Position numbers and translations under genes: made by a program. The notes beneath the pieces are model-generated. The model made no database searches. It was not told the origin of the DNA and was given only the letters and a program-made list of their open reading frames with translations. A stretch of DNA of 10,287 bases from an uncultured Pedobacter sp. (GTDB lineage: Bacteria; Bacteroidota; Bacteroidia; Sphingobacteriales; Sphingobacteriaceae). Below are positions 7,761 through 10,287 of the stretch, piece after piece. Positions within the stretch are counted from its first letter, which is position 1; each line of letters starts with the position of its first letter. The DNA is taken from the NCBI GenBank assembly GCA_946478755.1, contig CAMLDJ010000188.1, positions 1-10,287 of the forward strand, read 5' to 3'.

Positions 7761-7900
7761 TCGGACGATCTTCGGATGTCTAAAATTAATGATTTAAAGC
7801 TTAATTTGAGCATGACAGGCTGATATAGTGTCGTTGCTTATTTCCGTTTTATATAATTTTCAATAACTTAAGGGCCGGGACTTCGTATGAAGAAATGAAC

Positions 7901-7931
7901 CAAGCGTAACAATACGGTTTTAAAGTAACAA
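7901..7931 (-). promoter_or_regulatory. Candidate Bacteroidota-type promoter for the TPR/DUF4286/rfbC run
   Basis: Read on the minus strand, TTG at 7931-7929 is followed after 20 bases by TACGCTTG (7908-7901), one mismatch from the TAnnTTTG -7 consensus. Both the spacing and the -33 TTG fit the group's pattern. The implied 5' leader is long, about 130 bases. It is a weak, sequence-only prediction. Confidence 0.3.
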
Positions 7932-7933
7932 TA
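7906..7933. repeat. 9-base direct repeat GTAACAATA, 19-base period
   Basis: GTAACAATA occurs at 7906-7914 and again at 7925-7933, with 10 bases between copies. The pair overlaps the candidate minus-strand promoter and lies between divergent genes, so it could be a regulator binding site. It could also be chance in an A/T-rich region. Confidence 0.5.
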
Positions 7934-7949
7934 TTGGTGTAATGTCTGC

Positions 7950-7976
7950 TTGCAATGCTAGTGTTGTGTAGCTTTG
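7950..7976 (+). promoter_or_regulatory. Candidate Bacteroidota-type promoter for the S9-like gene
   Basis: TAGCTTTG at 7969-7976 matches the TAnnTTTG -7 consensus exactly. The -33 element is poor: TTG at 7950-7952 leaves only 16 bases. Transcription would start around 7983, giving a leader of about 10 bases before the ATG at 7994. The 7761-7993 region holds nothing else recognised apart from the repeat, the dyad and the minus-strand promoter candidate. Confidence 0.45.
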
Positions 7977-7983
7977 TAAGCTA
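7969..7983. promoter_or_regulatory. Perfect dyad overlapping the -7 element (possible operator)
   Basis: TAGCTT (7969-7974) and AAGCTA (7978-7983) are perfect inverted repeats around TGT. The dyad covers the whole -7 element and reaches the expected start of transcription, which is a position where a repressor would block RNA polymerase. No regulator gene is in the window. Confidence 0.4.
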
Positions 7984-7993
7984 ATAAGTGATA

Positions 7994-9886
7994 ATGACAG
8001 GATTTAAAAGATATTTTTTTCTCATTTTGGCGCTCTTTGCCTTCGCTTGTCAGCGGCGGGCAGAACTCAGGACCATCCCTGTGAATGATTTCTTTAAATC
8101 ACAGGATAAGTTAACTTACAGACTATCTCCGGATGGGAAGAACTTATCTTACCTTAGATTACAGGGGGAAGACAGGAATATTTATATAGAAAATATTGCA
8201 ACAGGGGAAGGTAAAAATATTACCAGTTTTAAAGATAAAAATATTAGTTTTTATTGCTGGGTAAGCAATAACGAGCTGATTTACTATAAAGAAATTGACG
8301 CAGGCAGTAGCCAGTCTGATATATATATTGTAGATAAAGAAGGAAAGAATGAACGCCGGCTGATCAATAATGAAAAGAGCCGGTTAAAAATTCTGGAAGA
8401 TCAGCTTATTGATGATAAATATCTGTTGGTTTCATCTAATAAACGGGATTCAACCGTTTTCGACGTTTACCGTTTAAATGTGCGCAACGGAGAGATGAAA
8501 ATGGCTGCTAAAAATCCAGGCAACATTATAGATTGGAGAACAGACGCGGAGGGGAAACTGAGATTGGCCGTAAGCAGCGATGGGGTTAACACCACAGTTT
8601 TGTACAGATCGAGTGAAAGTCAACCCTTTAAGCGGGTATTGACGAGTAATTTCAAGGATACCTTTAAGCCCATCGCTTTCAGCCATAATAAACCTTATAT
8701 CATTTATGCCATATCTGACATAAACAGGGATAAAGCTGCGCTGGTTGAAGTAGATTGCAATACCGGAAAGGAGCTAAGAAATCTGGTTTGTAACGATACC
8801 TTAAACATCACTGATGCACAGTATTCTGTGAAGCAGCAGAAAATCTCTTTTGTAGTGTATGAAACATGGAAAAAAGAGAAACATTTTCTGGATGATTCCG
8901 CGAAGCAGATCTATGGTGATCTGGATAAACTTTTACCTAAAACTGAAACGAGGATCTTTGATAAAGATGAGGCTGAAAATGTATTTATCTTACGGACGTT
9001 TACCGACAGAAATCCGGGGTCCTATTACCTGTATACCGCCAGTACCGGTAAACTAAGAAAGCTCAGTGATTTCAATGCTTCTATACATGAAAACGAAATG
9101 TGTGAAATGAAGCCGGTCCGGTATCAATCCAGAGATGGCTTAACCATCCATGGGTACCTTACCCTTCCGCTAAATAAGGTTCCGGAAAACCTTCCGGTAG
9201 TCGTGCTGCCACATGATGGTCCCGAAGGAAGGAACTTATGGGGTTATAATCCTGACGTTCAATTTTTGGCCAACAGGGGTTACGCTGTATTTCAGGTAAA
9301 TTACCGGGGCTCTTCCGGATACGGGAAAACCTTTGCGGCTGCAGGATTTAAACAATGGGGCGGCAAAATTCAGGATGACATCGATGATGGGGTAAAGTGG
9401 CTGGTGAAACGTAAAATCGCGGATCCTAAAAGAATTGGTATGTATGGCACTGGTTTTGGAGGTTTTATTGCCTTAAGCAGTTTGTATTCAAGTCCCGGCG
9501 TCTACACCTGTGCCGCATCCAACTCGGGCGTGATTAACCTGTTCACTTACTTAAAATCAATTCCTCCCTACCAGAAACCAATTTTACAGATGTATTATGA
9601 AGTAATAGGAAACCCGCTGACTGGTATCGCTAAGATGCGGAGCGCATCGCCCTTGTTCCAGACAGACCGGATCAACGCCCCCGTATTTCTGGCGCAGGAT
9701 ATCAAGGATCCCAGCAACAATTCGGGCGAAGCCACCCAGTTTGTGAAGAATTTAAAAAAGCGAAATGTAAGTGTTACCTATCTGGAAAATGAAGGCAACA
9801 TATTTGCTGGTAAAAATGAAGCGGGGAGAGGTAAGTTTTATAATTCCCTTGATGAATTTTTAGAATTTAACCTGAAAAGGAAGTAA
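7994..9886 (+). CDS. S9 prolyl-oligopeptidase-like lipoprotein, probably catalytically inactive
   Basis: This protein is 630 residues from the ATG at 7994. An in-frame GTG at 7988 would add two residues but lies too near the predicted transcript start. The N-terminus (FFLILALFAFAC) is a probable lipoprotein signal with Cys19. Residues about 25-360 form an S9-type beta-propeller (TYRLSPDGKNLSYLRL at 41-56), and about 375-630 the alpha/beta-hydrolase domain, with PVVVLPHDGP (401-410), FLANRGYAVFQVNYRGSSGYG (424-444) and DDIDDGVKWLV (461-471). The active site is altered. The nucleophile elbow GxSxGG reads GTGFGG with Gly487 for Ser, and the region of the catalytic His (normally EGHGF-like) reads EGNIF with Asn602. 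HGGP is HDGP. Asp572 aligns with the catalytic Asp. It is therefore probably a binding or sensing pseudo-peptidase. It is followed after 10 bases by a membrane protein gene. Confidence 0.87.
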   Translation: MTGFKRYFFLILALFAFACQRRAELRTIPVNDFFKSQDKLTYRLSPDGKNLSYLRLQGEDRNIYIENIATGEGKNITSFKDKNISFYCWVSNNELIYYKEIDAGSSQSDIYIVDKEGKNERRLINNEKSRLKILEDQLIDDKYLLVSSNKRDSTVFDVYRLNVRNGEMKMAAKNPGNIIDWRTDAEGKLRLAVSSDGVNTTVLYRSSESQPFKRVLTSNFKDTFKPIAFSHNKPYIIYAISDINRDKAALVEVDCNTGKELRNLVCNDTLNITDAQYSVKQQKISFVVYETWKKEKHFLDDSAKQIYGDLDKLLPKTETRIFDKDEAENVFILRTFTDRNPGSYYLYTASTGKLRKLSDFNASIHENEMCEMKPVRYQSRDGLTIHGYLTLPLNKVPENLPVVVLPHDGPEGRNLWGYNPDVQFLANRGYAVFQVNYRGSSGYGKTFAAAGFKQWGGKIQDDIDDGVKWLVKRKIADPKRIGMYGTGFGGFIALSSLYSSPGVYTCAASNSGVINLFTYLKSIPPYQKPILQMYYEVIGNPLTGIAKMRSASPLFQTDRINAPVFLAQDIKDPSNNSGEATQFVKNLKKRNVSVTYLENEGNIFAGKNEAGRGKFYNSLDEFLEFNLKRK

Positions 9887-9896
9887 ATTCAATCCT

Positions 9897-10287
9897 ATGG
9901 CTTCAGAGAAAAAAGACGGTTACCGTAAAAATTTTTCATTGATACTTACCTTCATCATCCTGATGTCTGTTTTGTTTCTGTTGTCATTGGGCCTGGCTTA
10001 CAGGTTTAGCACCAAATACATAGAAAATGAGTTCGTCTCAGAAAAGGTAAATGTGCTTGAGCAAAGCATTAAGACGTATAACGACTTCTTTCAAAAGAAG
10101 CTTCCTGAAGTATCATTTTATAACGGATACCTTGATTCTGCAACTGCGGCTGCCTTTGTGGATACCGTTTTGCTGGAATATCCCTTCGTCTCAAAAGTGA
10201 TTTTTTACGATTCGGAGGTGAGTAATACTCCTGTTAATGATGGCTTAAATATTGGTAAATTTTCTTTGGGGCCCAAAAACATCTATC
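9897..10287 (+). CDS. Membrane protein with extracytoplasmic domain, possibly a sensor kinase N-terminus, 3' end outside the window
   Basis: An ATG at 9897, 10 bases after the previous stop, opens a frame that runs to the window edge (130 full codons). Residues 1-12 are polar and basic (MASEKKDGYRKN), 13-34 form one hydrophobic membrane segment (SLILTFIILMSVLFLLSLGLAY) with the basic side before it, so the following part should be outside the cytoplasm. Residues about 36-62 look like a charged helix leading into a mixed domain containing LPEVSFYNGYL and LEYPFVSKVIFYD. This layout is typical of the sensor end of bacterial signalling proteins such as histidine kinases, but no kinase or output motif is within the window, so the call rests on architecture only. 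Co-transcription with the pseudo-peptidase is likely. Confidence 0.8.
   Translation, partial: MASEKKDGYRKNFSLILTFIILMSVLFLLSLGLAYRFSTKYIENEFVSEKVNVLEQSIKTYNDFFQKKLPEVSFYNGYLDSATAAAFVDTVLLEYPFVSKVIFYDSEVSNTPVNDGLNIGKFSLGPKNIY

Noticed and set aside
7988..7996. GTG at 7988 as the start of the S9-like gene
   Set aside because: It would add only two residues before Met at 7994 and lies about five bases from the predicted transcript start; ATG at 7994 gives a better signal peptide start.
7994..9886. S9-like gene as a decaying pseudogene
   Set aside because: The frame is full length with no stops or frameshifts and the scaffold motifs are kept; only active-site positions are changed, so an intact pseudoenzyme is the simpler reading.

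Overview
The window looks like chromosomal DNA from a Bacteroidota bacterium, most likely the Sphingobacteriaceae (Pedobacter/Mucilaginibacter type). The reasons are Bacteroidota-style lipoprotein signals, start codons without clear Shine-Dalgarno sequences, a TAnnTTTG -7 element, a DUF4286 protein, and a dehydrogenase/HEAT protein of the kind shared by Planctomycetes and Bacteroidota. The genus is an inference. No tRNA, rRNA, insertion sequence or CRISPR array was seen, and the longest gene-free stretch is about 233 bases.

Region 1 (2-5087, + strand) is a compact four-gene run with gaps of 3, 22 and 18 bases. It holds the 3' part of a beta-propeller protein, a 712-residue lipoprotein of the PVC-type membrane-bound dehydrogenase family (propeller plus HEAT repeats), a Tat-exported high-potential iron-sulfur protein (HiPIP), and a NagA-like amidohydrolase. 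The run ends at a strong hairpin terminator. The dehydrogenase has no CxxCH heme site although many relatives carry a C-terminal cytochrome c domain, and a HiPIP gene follows it directly. One reading is an exported sugar oxidation module in which an Fe-S carrier replaces the heme, with a cytoplasmic deacetylase acting on the product.

Region 2 (5073-7760, - strand) converges on the same terminator. In transcription order it holds an exported TPR protein, a DUF4286 protein and dTDP-4-dehydrorhamnose 3,5-epimerase (rfbC), with gaps of 15 and 6 bases. The rfbC stop codon lies in the loop of the shared hairpin.

Region 3 (7761-10287) starts with a divergent intergenic region carrying candidate promoters, a perfect dyad and a 9-base direct repeat. 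On the + strand it continues with an S9 prolyl-oligopeptidase-like lipoprotein and, 10 bases later, the start of a one-pass membrane protein that resembles the sensor end of a signalling protein and runs off the window. The S9 protein keeps the family scaffold, but Gly stands at the nucleophile serine position and Asn at the catalytic histidine position, so it is probably a pseudo-peptidase.

The two best leads are the cytochrome-less dehydrogenase paired with a HiPIP and the pseudo-peptidase paired with a membrane sensor-like protein.
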